Shown here: piece by piece, positions 1-5,883 of the stretch
Position numbering within the stretch: the stretch's first letter is position 1
Layout: each line of letters opens with the position of its first letter
Source of the DNA: Caldifarciminota bacterium RBG_13_43_14
Lineage (GTDB): Bacteria > Hydrothermota > Tepidihabitantia > SM23-42
DNA: 6,786 nucleotides
Assembly: GCA_001771735.1 (NCBI GenBank)
Contig: MEUM01000147.1
Span: forward strand, 1 to 6,786
Direction: 5' to 3'
Notes under the pieces: model-generated
What the model saw: only the letters and a program-made list of their open reading frames with translations
Told to the model about the DNA's origin: nothing
Database searches by the model: none
Translations under genes and position numbers: made by a program

Positions 1-312
1 CATGGATTTATACGGGTGCGTCGACCAACGATCGTCTACGGTGGTCGTAATATATCGCCAAACCTTCGCTACAAATATGGACCAGCACTACGAGTAGATA
101 AAAAAAATGCCTGGTTGTTAAATAATCCCGGTGATATCGCACTGCCGGCTGAAGATACATCGATCCGTTTTGCTATCGCCCGCGAGGATTATTATTTTAT
201 TTATCCAACCAAGCCAACTGAGTACGAAAAGGAATTCAAATATACATTTCAGCATGGGGGGATATCAATGGAAGAAATGATCCTGCCCTGCGGGATACTT
301 ACGCCAAGGTAA
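1..312 (+). CDS. PglZ-domain (alkaline phosphatase superfamily) protein, PorX-like, C-terminal fragment
   Basis: The reading frame is open from the first base, so this is the 3' end of a gene that begins upstream; the GTG at 16 lies inside it and is not the start. About 103 residues are visible. The first residues HGFIR look like the end of the metal-binding DHGF motif of the alkaline phosphatase fold. Near the C-terminus FQHGGISMEEMILP matches the HGGxSxEE motif typical of PglZ domains, whose His also binds metal. The middle NLRYKYGPAL and the ending shortly after the HGG motif resemble the tail of PorX-type proteins, in which a response-regulator receiver is fused to a PglZ phosphodiesterase domain; PorX controls type IX secretion in Bacteroidota. 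The receiver part is not in view, so a phage-defence (BREX) PglZ or another family member is possible but less likely. The gene converges on the minus-strand gene ending at 715. Confidence 0.75.
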   Translation, partial: HGFIRVRRPTIVYGGRNISPNLRYKYGPALRVDKKNAWLLNNPGDIALPAEDTSIRFAIAREDYYFIYPTKPTEYEKEFKYTFQHGGISMEEMILPCGILTPR

Positions 313-315
313 AGC

Positions 316-356
316 ACGCTAGACGCTGTACGTGTACGCTACACGCTAGGCGCTAA
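316..356. repeat. Degenerate heptanucleotide tandem array, ACGCTAN
   Basis: Six consecutive units start four bases after the PglZ stop codon: ACGCTAG, ACGCTGT, ACGTGT (one base short), ACGCTAC, ACGCTAG and GCGCTAA. The array contains a perfect inverted repeat, CGTGTA-CGC-TACACG (331-345). Its last unit can pair with TAGCGC further on to form the hairpin at 350-386. It resembles in style the short tandemly repeated (STRR) heptamers known from filamentous cyanobacteria; no relationship is implied. Confidence 0.75.
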
Positions 357-386
357 TCGGTAAGCGGCAAGAAAAAACCGTAGCGC
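350..386. other. Hairpin-forming inverted repeat without a T-run
   Basis: GCGCTA (350-355) pairs with TAGCGC (381-386), and CGGT (358-361) pairs with ACCG (377-380). This gives ten base pairs with a two-base bulge (356-357) and a 15-nt loop. It lies 38 bases after the PglZ stop, where a transcript end could be expected, but neither side is followed by a T-run, so it is not a classical intrinsic terminator. It may be a by-product of the heptad repeats (CGGTAAG, CGGCAAG, CGTAGCG, CGTAAGG, CGAAAGA) in 358-399. Confidence 0.45.
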
Positions 387-409
387 GTAAGGCGAAAGAA
401 CTAAAAAGA

Positions 410-532
410 AGTAGATCAGGGAATCAGATTATCAGCACGAAGATTATCAGAACATCAGCAAATCAGGAATTGATTTCTGGTATTCTGTTTGCTGATCCGC
501 TTCCCACTGATCTTCTGGTATCCTGATATGCT
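410..532 (+). repeat. Long imperfect inverted repeat with 8-nt periodic ATCAG/CTGAT motifs
   Basis: ATCAG occurs at 415, 423, 431, 446, 454 and 462. The complementary motif (CTGAT, or CTGGT/CTGTT variants) occurs at 477, 485, 492, 507, 515 and 523. The spacing is mirrored about an axis near 471, so paired positions sum to 942 or 943. The arms form a stem of roughly 55 nt broken by small internal loops, closed around AGGAATTGATTTCT. AGATTATCAG also occurs twice as a direct repeat (426-435 and 441-450). Many non-Watson-Crick pairs are G-U in a plus-strand transcript (412/530, 421/521, 424/518, 463/480, 467/476) and would be A-C mismatches on the other strand, which favours a plus-strand RNA structure. 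It could be a 3'-UTR hairpin, a MITE-like remnant or a dispersed genomic repeat. Confidence 0.7.
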
Positions 533-541
533 CTATTTGTT

Positions 542-569
542 AATTACGCAATTACAAATTACAGAATTC
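542..569. repeat. AATTAC short-period repeat
   Basis: AATTAC occurs at 542-547, 550-555 and 557-562, followed by a degenerate AATTC at 565-569, so the period is 7-8 nt. It is a short, low-complexity block and would carry little weight alone; it is noted because similar-period blocks lie on both sides of it. Confidence 0.55.
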
Positions 570-571
570 TC

Positions 572-606
572 TTATCGGTTATCTGTCATCCGTCATCGGT
601 TATCTT
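572..606. repeat. Heptanucleotide tandem array, TYATCNG x5
   Basis: Five uninterrupted seven-base units read TTATCGG, TTATCTG, TCATCCG, TCATCGG and TTATCTT. The TNATC core is invariant and the flanking bases vary. The register is exact over 35 bases, making this one of the clearest arrays in the spacer. Confidence 0.75.
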
Positions 607-627
607 AAAATGGGATTTTTTCGGTAA

Positions 628-655
628 CCTGTTCCCTGTGGCCTATTCCCTAAAA
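628..655. repeat. Heptanucleotide tandem array, CCTRTNS x4
   Basis: Four seven-base units in exact register read CCTGTTC, CCTGTGG, CCTATTC and CCTAAAA. The last is degenerate and runs into the A-rich stretch that would form the T-run of the minus-strand terminator at 661-702. Confidence 0.6.
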
Positions 656-702
656 ATGGAGAGCCCCTACCGGAGGGCGAAGATATTATTTAGCAGGGGC
701 TC
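652..702 (-). terminator. Probable intrinsic terminator of the SBP-TonB gene
   Basis: On the minus strand, 13 bases past the stop codon at 715-717, GAGCCCCT (702-695) pairs perfectly with AGGGGCTC (668-661), an 8-bp GC-rich stem with a 26-nt loop. After the stem the minus strand reads TCCATTTTT, giving a short T-run offset by a few bases. A smaller internal CCCT/AGGG pairing is an alternative fold. The long loop and offset T-run make it a non-ideal but plausible rho-independent terminator; the position fits well. Confidence 0.55.
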
Positions 703-714
703 CAAAAGTTGAAT

Positions 715-2769
715 TTACGGTCTGAAATCAAAAGGTATTGATATTTGCTGCTCGAATGGCTCACCATCCTTGCTCGCGGGTTTGAATACCCATTTCTTTG
801 CAGCCTCAAGCGCTGCCGCCTCACAAGCTGGATTTCCAAAACTGGAAACAATGGCTGGACTCAATACTTTCCCATCAACGCCAACCGTTACTTTAACGAC
901 GATTCGCCCCGATGCGCCGATCAAACGAGCTGCTTCGGGATATACTGGCGTAACCTGCTTTATCGCTGTCGGTCTTGTGATCACCGCCGGTTTGGGAGGC
1001 GTGGGCGGAACAAACGTATGAGTATCAGGAGGGGCGACCGCAACTGCGGTTGTTTCCTTTTTTACCGCGGCCTCTAATAACTTTTCCGGTGCCACGATCT
1101 CCACTGGTTTGGGTTCGATCTCGGGCTTGGGTGGTTTCACCTCGGTCCCTGGTTTAACTTCAACCTCGGTCGGGGTTTCGATCGGCGGAGGTGCGATCGC
1201 TACCGCGACCCGGCGTTCAGCTTCTGGTATCCAGTATGTATACACGCTGGCCAATATCATCCCATAATCCGATCCTTTCACTCTTTTATGAGATGCCGCA
1301 ATGATATTTGGCACGACTAAAAAAGTATAAGGTTGATCATCATATATGATCGACTGGAATTCATTCCAAACCTGTTTAGCGCGTTTACGATTCAGCATTG
1401 CCACACCATCGTCGATCAATGAATCAACGGCTGTATTATTATAACCGGTGAAATTGAACTTGCCCTTGGCTGGATCCGAATTCCAGTATATGGTTGGATC
1501 GATCTTTTCTTCAACGCTCCAACCCATTACAAATCCGTCAAAATCACGTTTGACCAGGGCTTCAATAAAAGACCGGGTATCTAATTTCCGCGCATTTACT
1601 TTTATGCCCAGAGCCTTCAAATCCTCCACAATATAATCAAGTATCCTTACGCGATCCGGGTTCTCGATATTGGTTATGATATTTAAAGTGATATCGATCC
1701 GGTCCCGGTCGTAATAATAATTACGGTTACGATCTTCAAATCCCTTACTTTCGAGCACGCGCTTGGCCTCAGGCAAATTGAACTTTATTGCCTCTATCGT
1801 CTCACTGTATCCCCACGATGATGGTGGAATAGGCCCCAATGAAATACTGCCCATGCCAAGATAGATATCATCAAGGATACGTTTAGTGTTTATGGATTTG
1901 CTTATGGCTTTTCTGATATCCTTATCTCTAAGATTATTATTGTCTAGATTCCAACCAATATATAGATATGAATTACCAGGTCGCGAATCAATAACTATAT
2001 TCTGGTTCTTTTCCAGACTTTTCGCCAGATTGGGAGTCAAATTCATTACAATATCAAGGCTACCATCAGCAAAGTCATTGATCATTTTCGTCGCATCCGA
2101 ATAAAATAGTATATTGATCTCATCGAGCGGTGGTTTGCCCCGATAATATTCCGGATTTGCCTCCAGTGCTAATACCGAACCGTAAGTCCATTCTTTTACT
2201 TTATAGGGTCCATTGCCAACGATCTTCCTGATCCCAAAATCAGCCGGTGCCGCTGAATGAATATGTTTCGGAATGATCATAAAGTCAGAATCGGTAAGCA
2301 GATCAGCATAGACACGGTCAAAAGTGAATTTCACTGCATTCGCGCCGGCAATCTTAACCTCTTTAATGAATCTTAAACGGGCTATATTAGGATAGTTTGT
2401 TTTCGGATCTTTCATAACATCGTATGTGTAAACAACATCCTCAGCGGTCACCGTCTGACCATCAGACCATTTAACGTCATCGCGCAAATAATAAGTTATC
2501 GATGTAAGATCCTCTGAGAATTCCCATGATGAAGCGAGCTCCGTTTTCATTTTCCCGCTTTCCGGATCAATACGATGCATGTGCATGAAGAGCAGATCCA
2601 AAATATCGTTTGAACCGAACACTGATGGATTCAACGGTGACAATGATGTTATCATCTCATTTGTCCCGACATAAAGTTTTCCACCTTGTTCGCCCGAGAT
2701 CTGTTCCTCTACCCTCGAACATACCGTCAATAGCAGTACGGACAATGATATTACTAAGAATAATCTCAT
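715..2769 (-). CDS. ABC transporter substrate-binding protein (family 5) fused to a TonB C-terminal domain
   Basis: This is a 684-residue envelope protein in three parts. Residues 1-17 are a hydrophobic signal ending LLLTVC; Cys17 suggests a lipoprotein, though Val at -1 is a poor lipobox. Residues ~30-515 are an SBP_bac_5 solute-binding domain (oligopeptide/nickel type), recognisable from GNGPYKVKEW (185-194), NPEYYRGKPPLDEI (205-218), IRKAISKSINTKRI (285-298), GPIPPSSWGY (312-321) and DPTIYW near 424. Residues ~520-600 are a Pro/Lys/Glu/Val-rich linker with KP and EP steps, like the periplasm-spanning arm of TonB. Residues 601-684 are a complete TonB_C domain: TPVYPEAAR (607-615), GRIVVKVTVGVDGKV (621-635), AAKKWVFKPA (656-665) and the final IPFDF. 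The TonB N-terminal anchor with its SxxxH motif is absent. The frame is continuous, so no frameshift joins the parts. The ATG is preceded by AAGGAGG (2783-2777) at a suitable distance. No permease or ATPase lies beside it. The ligand is unknown. Confidence 0.88.
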   Translation of the reverse strand: MRLFLVISLSVLLLTVCSRVEEQISGEQGGKLYVGTNEMITSLSPLNPSVFGSNDILDLLFMHMHRIDPESGKMKTELASSWEFSEDLTSITYYLRDDVKWSDGQTVTAEDVVYTYDVMKDPKTNYPNIARLRFIKEVKIAGANAVKFTFDRVYADLLTDSDFMIIPKHIHSAAPADFGIRKIVGNGPYKVKEWTYGSVLALEANPEYYRGKPPLDEINILFYSDATKMINDFADGSLDIVMNLTPNLAKSLEKNQNIVIDSRPGNSYLYIGWNLDNNNLRDKDIRKAISKSINTKRILDDIYLGMGSISLGPIPPSSWGYSETIEAIKFNLPEAKRVLESKGFEDRNRNYYYDRDRIDITLNIITNIENPDRVRILDYIVEDLKALGIKVNARKLDTRSFIEALVKRDFDGFVMGWSVEEKIDPTIYWNSDPAKGKFNFTGYNNTAVDSLIDDGVAMLNRKRAKQVWNEFQSIIYDDQPYTFLVVPNIIAASHKRVKGSDYGMILASVYTYWIPEAERRVAVAIAPPPIETPTEVEVKPGTEVKPPKPEIEPKPVEIVAPEKLLEAAVKKETTAVAVAPPDTHTFVPPTPPKPAVITRPTAIKQVTPVYPEAARLIGASGRIVVKVTVGVDGKVLSPAIVSSFGNPACEAAALEAAKKWVFKPASKDGEPFEQQISIPFDFRP

Positions 2770-2776
2770 TTTTTAG

Positions 2777-2783
2777 CCTCCTT
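2777..2783 (-). promoter_or_regulatory. Shine-Dalgarno of the SBP-TonB gene
   Basis: The minus strand reads AAGGAGG, seven bases before the ATG at 2769-2767. It is a near-perfect ribosome binding site and fixes the start codon, which is also the one that opens the signal peptide. Confidence 0.85.
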
Positions 2784-2794
2784 AAATATATTAC

Positions 2795-2822
2795 ATTATA
2801 TATGGAATAATATTCCTGTCAA
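2795..2822 (-). promoter_or_regulatory. Sigma-70-type promoter of the SBP-TonB gene
   Basis: The minus strand carries TTGACA (2822-2817), a 16-bp spacer and TATAAT (2800-2795), so both hexamers match the consensus exactly. Transcription would start near 2788, giving a leader of about 19 nt that includes the AAGGAGG site. The promoter sits in the 59-bp gap after the MscS gene, so the fusion gene can be expressed apart from the upstream operon. Read-through from that operon is also possible, as no terminator is visible in the gap. Confidence 0.75.
2804..2816. promoter_or_regulatory. Candidate operator palindrome between -35 and -10
   Basis: GGAATA-A-TATTCC is a perfect inverted repeat with 6-bp arms about one central base, lying wholly inside the promoter spacer. 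With a single-base centre it cannot form a useful RNA hairpin and is better read as a dimeric protein-binding site, where a bound repressor would block RNA polymerase. The regulator is not identifiable from the window, and chance occurrence in AT-rich DNA is possible. Confidence 0.45.
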
Positions 2823-2828
2823 GTTGCC

Positions 2829-3668
2829 CTATGTTTTAGGCAGTTGATTGCCAAAGTAAACTTTCATATGCGGCCAGGGGATTTTTATTCCCTTTTGGTC
2901 AAAAGCCGCTTTGATTCTTTTCCTTATTTCGCCAGTGACCGCCCATTGTTCTAATGGAACGGTATCGCCCAGGATCTTTATATCAATGCCAGAATCACCT
3001 AAATTATCAACTCTTAATACCTGAGGCTTTTTCAATATTTTGTTTTGCCAGGCTGGATCCGCTGTAATTTCATCACAAACACGATTTATCTCCTCAATGA
3101 CCTTATCAAGGTCCTCGTTATATCCTACTGATATATTCAAATTAACTCTTGAAAATTCCTTTGTAAAATTACTCGCAACATTGATCTCACCATTGGGTAT
3201 ATAATGCACAACACCATCAAGATCACGGACAATCGTTCTTCTCAAATTCACTTCTTCTACCAACCCCGAAATTCCGGCAACCCTCACAATATCACCAATA
3301 CTATATGGATTTTCGATCAATATGAATAATCCGTTTATAATATCCTTTACCATGCTCTGAGCGCCAAACCCAATTGCTAAACCAATAATCCCCAGTCCGG
3401 CAAGCGCTGGACCGATATTCATGCCCACTTCAGCCAGAACCGTAAACAGCACGATCAAACCGATCACAACCGCAGCGGTATTGCGAATTACCTGGCTTAA
3501 AGTTCGTGACCTTTTTTTGATCTCAATATCCGGTTTATTACGCATGCCCATTTTAACTGTTCGCTGTACTATTTGGGGAACAATTATATTTATAATTATG
3601 AATACAACCAGTCCCAAAACAATCGATATAATGATATTAATGCCATGCAATTTCAACCACTCAATCAT
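2829..3668 (-). CDS. mscS: MscS-family small-conductance mechanosensitive channel
   Basis: This 279-residue membrane protein is close in length to E. coli MscS (286). It would form a homo-oligomeric (heptameric in E. coli) inner-membrane channel that opens under membrane tension to release solutes on hypo-osmotic shock. Three membrane helices are visible: TM1 ~10-31, TM2 ~61-80 and the Gly/Ala-rich pore helix TM3 ~86-118, containing AGLGIIGLAIGFGAQ. The beta domain follows, with the marker IENPYSIGD (118-126) and VHYIPNGEI (154-162), then the cytoplasmic alpha/beta vestibule ending IPWPHMKVYF (263-272), the counterpart of the FPYPQ region. The ATG overlaps the TGA of the upstream epimerase gene (ATGA), and GGGAG (3681-3677) is its Shine-Dalgarno, so it is probably translationally coupled. 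It is the last gene of the operon; its link to nucleotide-sugar genes is unexplained. Confidence 0.93.
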   Translation of the reverse strand: MIEWLKLHGINIIISIVLGLVVFIIINIIVPQIVQRTVKMGMRNKPDIEIKKRSRTLSQVIRNTAAVVIGLIVLFTVLAEVGMNIGPALAGLGIIGLAIGFGAQSMVKDIINGLFILIENPYSIGDIVRVAGISGLVEEVNLRRTIVRDLDGVVHYIPNGEINVASNFTKEFSRVNLNISVGYNEDLDKVIEEINRVCDEITADPAWQNKILKKPQVLRVDNLGDSGIDIKILGDTVPLEQWAVTGEIRKRIKAAFDQKGIKIPWPHMKVYFGNQLPKT

Positions 3669-4597
3669 TCTTTCTTCTCCCTAAACCATTTGATTATCTG
3701 GATCAAACCTTGTTCAAGTTGTACCTGTGGCGACCAATCCAACAGCTCCTTTGCTTTTGATATATCAGGCTTTCTTTGTTTTGGATCGCTGTCAGGTAAA
3801 GGCATAAATTTCATTGGACTATTACTCTTACATAATTTTTTAATCAGTTGGGCAAGCTCAAGCACTGTGTGTTCTTCCGGGTTTCCAAGATTTATCGGCA
3901 ATGAATAATCGATCCTCATTGCACGATCAATCCCTTCAATCATATCCGATATATAACAAAAACTTCTAGTTTGCGTACCGTCACCAAAAATAGGCAATGG
4001 TTGAGCCTTTATAGCTTCAGAAATCAGTGTCGGCACGACCCGACCATCATGCCCACGCATTCTCTCCCCATAAGTATTGAATATTCGCACGATCCCGGTC
4101 TTTAATTTATATTTGCGATTGAATGTCATCACCAACGTTTCGGCAAACCGCTTACTTTCATCATAAACAGCACGAGGACTCAGCATATTGACATTGCCCG
4201 TATAATCTTCAGTCTGTGGATGAATAAGCGGGTCACCATATACTTCGCTCGTTGAAGCAAGTATGAACTTCGCTTGATGATTACGTGCGATCTCAAGCAT
4301 ATTATAGGTACCGACCGACATAACCTTCATTGTTTCAAGCGGATACTCCAGAAAATCAAATGGACTTGCCGGACAGGCAAAGTGCATCAAAATATCAAAT
4401 GCACTGCTGATCTGGGTAACATTACATACGTCAGCTATAATAAATTCAAAATTCTTATTGCTGAGATTGTGCTCAAGATTCTTTTCGCTGCCGGTGAGTA
4501 AATTATCAATAACTACAATCTCATAATCACTTTCAAGATAATGATCGACCAGATGAGAACCGATAAATCCTGCGCCGCCGGTAATTACGATTTTCAT
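3665..4597 (-). CDS. uxs: NAD-dependent epimerase/dehydratase, UDP-glucuronate decarboxylase (UDP-xylose synthase)-like
   Basis: This 310-residue extended short-chain dehydrogenase has an N-terminal Rossmann motif GGAGFIG (7-13) and Asp31 to hold the NAD ribose. Catalytic features are STSE (115-118), Tyr145 and Lys149 in YDESK, and Arg275 in KQRKPD. ACPASP (75-80), STSEVYGDPLIHPQ (115-128), GNVN (134-137) and RIFNTYGERM (171-180) are hallmarks of the UXS branch, which oxidises, decarboxylates and reduces UDP-glucuronate to UDP-xylose in the cytosol. The preceding gene makes UDP-glucuronate, which supports this assignment over a 4-epimerase. The length suits a single-domain UXS without the N-terminal membrane anchor of animal enzymes. 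ATG overlaps the upstream TGA by four bases, and the upstream sequence has only a weak Shine-Dalgarno, so translation probably depends on coupling. A related glucuronate epimerase or dTDP-sugar dehydratase is the alternative. Confidence 0.87.
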   Translation of the reverse strand: MKIVITGGAGFIGSHLVDHYLESDYEIVVIDNLLTGSEKNLEHNLSNKNFEFIIADVCNVTQISSAFDILMHFACPASPFDFLEYPLETMKVMSVGTYNMLEIARNHQAKFILASTSEVYGDPLIHPQTEDYTGNVNMLSPRAVYDESKRFAETLVMTFNRKYKLKTGIVRIFNTYGERMRGHDGRVVPTLISEAIKAQPLPIFGDGTQTRSFCYISDMIEGIDRAMRIDYSLPINLGNPEEHTVLELAQLIKKLCKSNSPMKFMPLPDSDPKQRKPDISKAKELLDWSPQVQLEQGLIQIIKWFREKKE

Positions 4598-5883
4598 CGT
4601 CCAATACCGCTATAGATAAAACCCAAATCTTTCATCTGAACTGGATCGAAAACATTGCGACCATCCAGGAATACCGGCCGGCGCATCAGCGATTTCATTT
4701 TTCTAAAGTCGAGTTTCATGAATTCATCCCATTCAGTGATCAACATTACTGCATCGGCTCCACGGGCAGCATCGTAAGCGGTTTCAGCATATTCGAGATC
4801 AGGCATAATCTCACGGGCACGCTCCATTGAAACTGGATCATAGGCAACGACCGAAGCACCTCGTTTCTTCAGCTCTTTGATGATAAATATCGATGGTGCA
4901 TAACGCATATCATCGGTATTCGGCTTGAATGCGAGTCCAAGAAGACCGATCCTTTTTCCACTAAGATTCCATGCAGCTTTTTCTAATTTCTCGACCGCCA
5001 ATATCATTTGATCCTCATTGATCTTTTCGACCGCCTTCAGTAGTTCGAAATCATAGCCGATTTCAGCTGCAATATTTATAAAAGCCCGCAGGTCCTTCGG
5101 GAAGCAAAATCCGCCAAATCCAACTCCGGCATTCAGGAAATCCCGACCTATTCTCTTGTCAAGACCAATGCCTTCAGCAACTTTCAACACATCCGCGCCG
5201 GTTTTCTCGCAGATCACTGATATCGCATTGATAAATGAAATTTTGGTCGACAGGAATGCATTAGATGCGTGTTTGATCAATTCGGCACTGGCAATATCAG
5301 TCACGATCTTTATCGCATCAATCGGTTTGTAAAGCTCAAGCAATTTTTCTTCTGCGGTGTCACTTTCAACACCCAAGACCACACGGTCAGGATTAAGGAA
5401 ATCTTTAATCGCCGATCCCTCACGCAGAAATTCCGGGTTTGAAGCTACATCAAATGCTATATTCTTGTTGTTGAAACGCTGAATCACGGTCCTGACCCAT
5501 TTGCTCGTCTGGACCGGCACGGTGCTTTTTTCGATTATTATCTTATATTCATTCATTGCTGCCCCGATATCTTCAGCGACTTTTTCAACATACGAAAGAT
5601 CGGGCTGCCCATCATCTTTAGGGGGTGTGCCGACAGCGATGAAAAGCAACAAGGACCTTTCTACTCCCTTTCTTATCGACGTGGAGAAAGTAAGACGACC
5701 AGCATCGGCATTTCGTTTTATCATTTCCTCAAGACCGGGTTCATATATCGGAATACTGCCGCTTTTGAGAATATCGATTTTTTTATTGTCATTATCGACG
5801 CATATTACATCATGACCGATCTCAGCAAAACATGTACCTGACACTAACCCGACATATCCGGTTCCAATCATGCAGACTTTCAT
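4594..5883 (-). CDS. ugd: UDP-glucose 6-dehydrogenase
   Basis: This cytosolic enzyme, 429 residues and full length for the family, oxidises UDP-glucose to UDP-glucuronate with two NAD+. The N-terminal NAD-binding domain has GTGYVG (7-12) and Asp30 at the end of the second strand. Other family motifs are AVGTPP (83-88), EKSTVPV (118-124) and NPEFLREGSAI (149-159). The central helix carries Lys204 and Asn208 in ELIKHASNAF. The catalytic Cys260 lies in GVGFGGFCFPKD (253-264), where Phe259 replaces the Ser most common before the Cys. The C-terminal UDP-binding domain has GLAFKPNTDDMR (316-327) and DGRN (407-410). ATG overlaps the TGA of the upstream membrane-protein gene by four bases and is preceded by AAAGGAGA (5898-5891). 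The product is the substrate of the next gene, so the pair forms a UDP-glucose to UDP-xylose route. Confidence 0.95.
   Translation of the reverse strand: MKVCMIGTGYVGLVSGTCFAEIGHDVICVDNDNKKIDILKSGSIPIYEPGLEEMIKRNADAGRLTFSTSIRKGVERSLLLFIAVGTPPKDDGQPDLSYVEKVAEDIGAAMNEYKIIIEKSTVPVQTSKWVRTVIQRFNNKNIAFDVASNPEFLREGSAIKDFLNPDRVVLGVESDTAEEKLLELYKPIDAIKIVTDIASAELIKHASNAFLSTKISFINAISVICEKTGADVLKVAEGIGLDKRIGRDFLNAGVGFGGFCFPKDLRAFINIAAEIGYDFELLKAVEKINEDQMILAVEKLEKAAWNLSGKRIGLLGLAFKPNTDDMRYAPSIFIIKELKKRGASVVAYDPVSMERAREIMPDLEYAETAYDAARGADAVMLITEWDEFMKLDFRKMKSLMRRPVFLDGRNVFDPVQMKDLGFIYSGIGR

Larger units (their letters stand above)
313..714. other. Gene-free spacer made of short-period repeat blocks
   Basis: No credible coding region is visible in these 402 bases between two convergent genes. 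Most of it breaks into consecutive blocks of degenerate 7- or 8-nt repeats: ACGCTAN (316-356), CGGTAAG-like and CGTAAGG-like heptads (358-399), ATCAG/CTGAT every 8 nt (415-527), AATTAC (542-569), TYATCNG (572-606) and CCTRTNS (628-655). A hairpin that probably terminates the minus-strand gene follows at 661-702. Several blocks are described as separate entries. Confidence 0.8.

Noticed and set aside
16..312. GTG at 16 as the start of a complete 98-residue protein
   Set aside because: The same frame is open back to base 1 and the preceding codons (HGFIR) match the conserved motif of the family, so the gene enters from outside the window.
350..386. Intrinsic terminator of the PglZ gene
   Set aside because: The hairpin is reasonable but no T-run follows on either strand, so it is listed only as a hairpin-forming repeat.
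415..527. CRISPR array
   Set aside because: The repeated units are only 5-10 bases at 8-nt spacing with no unique spacers of 30-40 bases and no cas genes; the arrangement is a mirrored inverted repeat.
745..1077. Plus-strand open frames of up to about 110 codons opposite the minus-strand genes (for example 745-1077, 770-1021, 3573-3908, 5501-5815)
   Set aside because: They lie entirely, or almost entirely, antisense to well-supported genes, have no recognisable domains, and their sequence is explained by the conserved proteins on the other strand.
970..1215. Two separate genes (SBP and TonB) joined by a sequencing error
   Set aside because: The linker is in frame throughout, has the Pro/Lys/Glu composition expected of a TonB arm, and contains no candidate Shine-Dalgarno plus start with a membrane anchor before the TonB domain.
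2769..2829. Riboswitch or attenuator ahead of the SBP-TonB gene
   Set aside because: The predicted leader is only about 19 nt and holds little beyond the ribosome binding site, which is too short for a structured leader.
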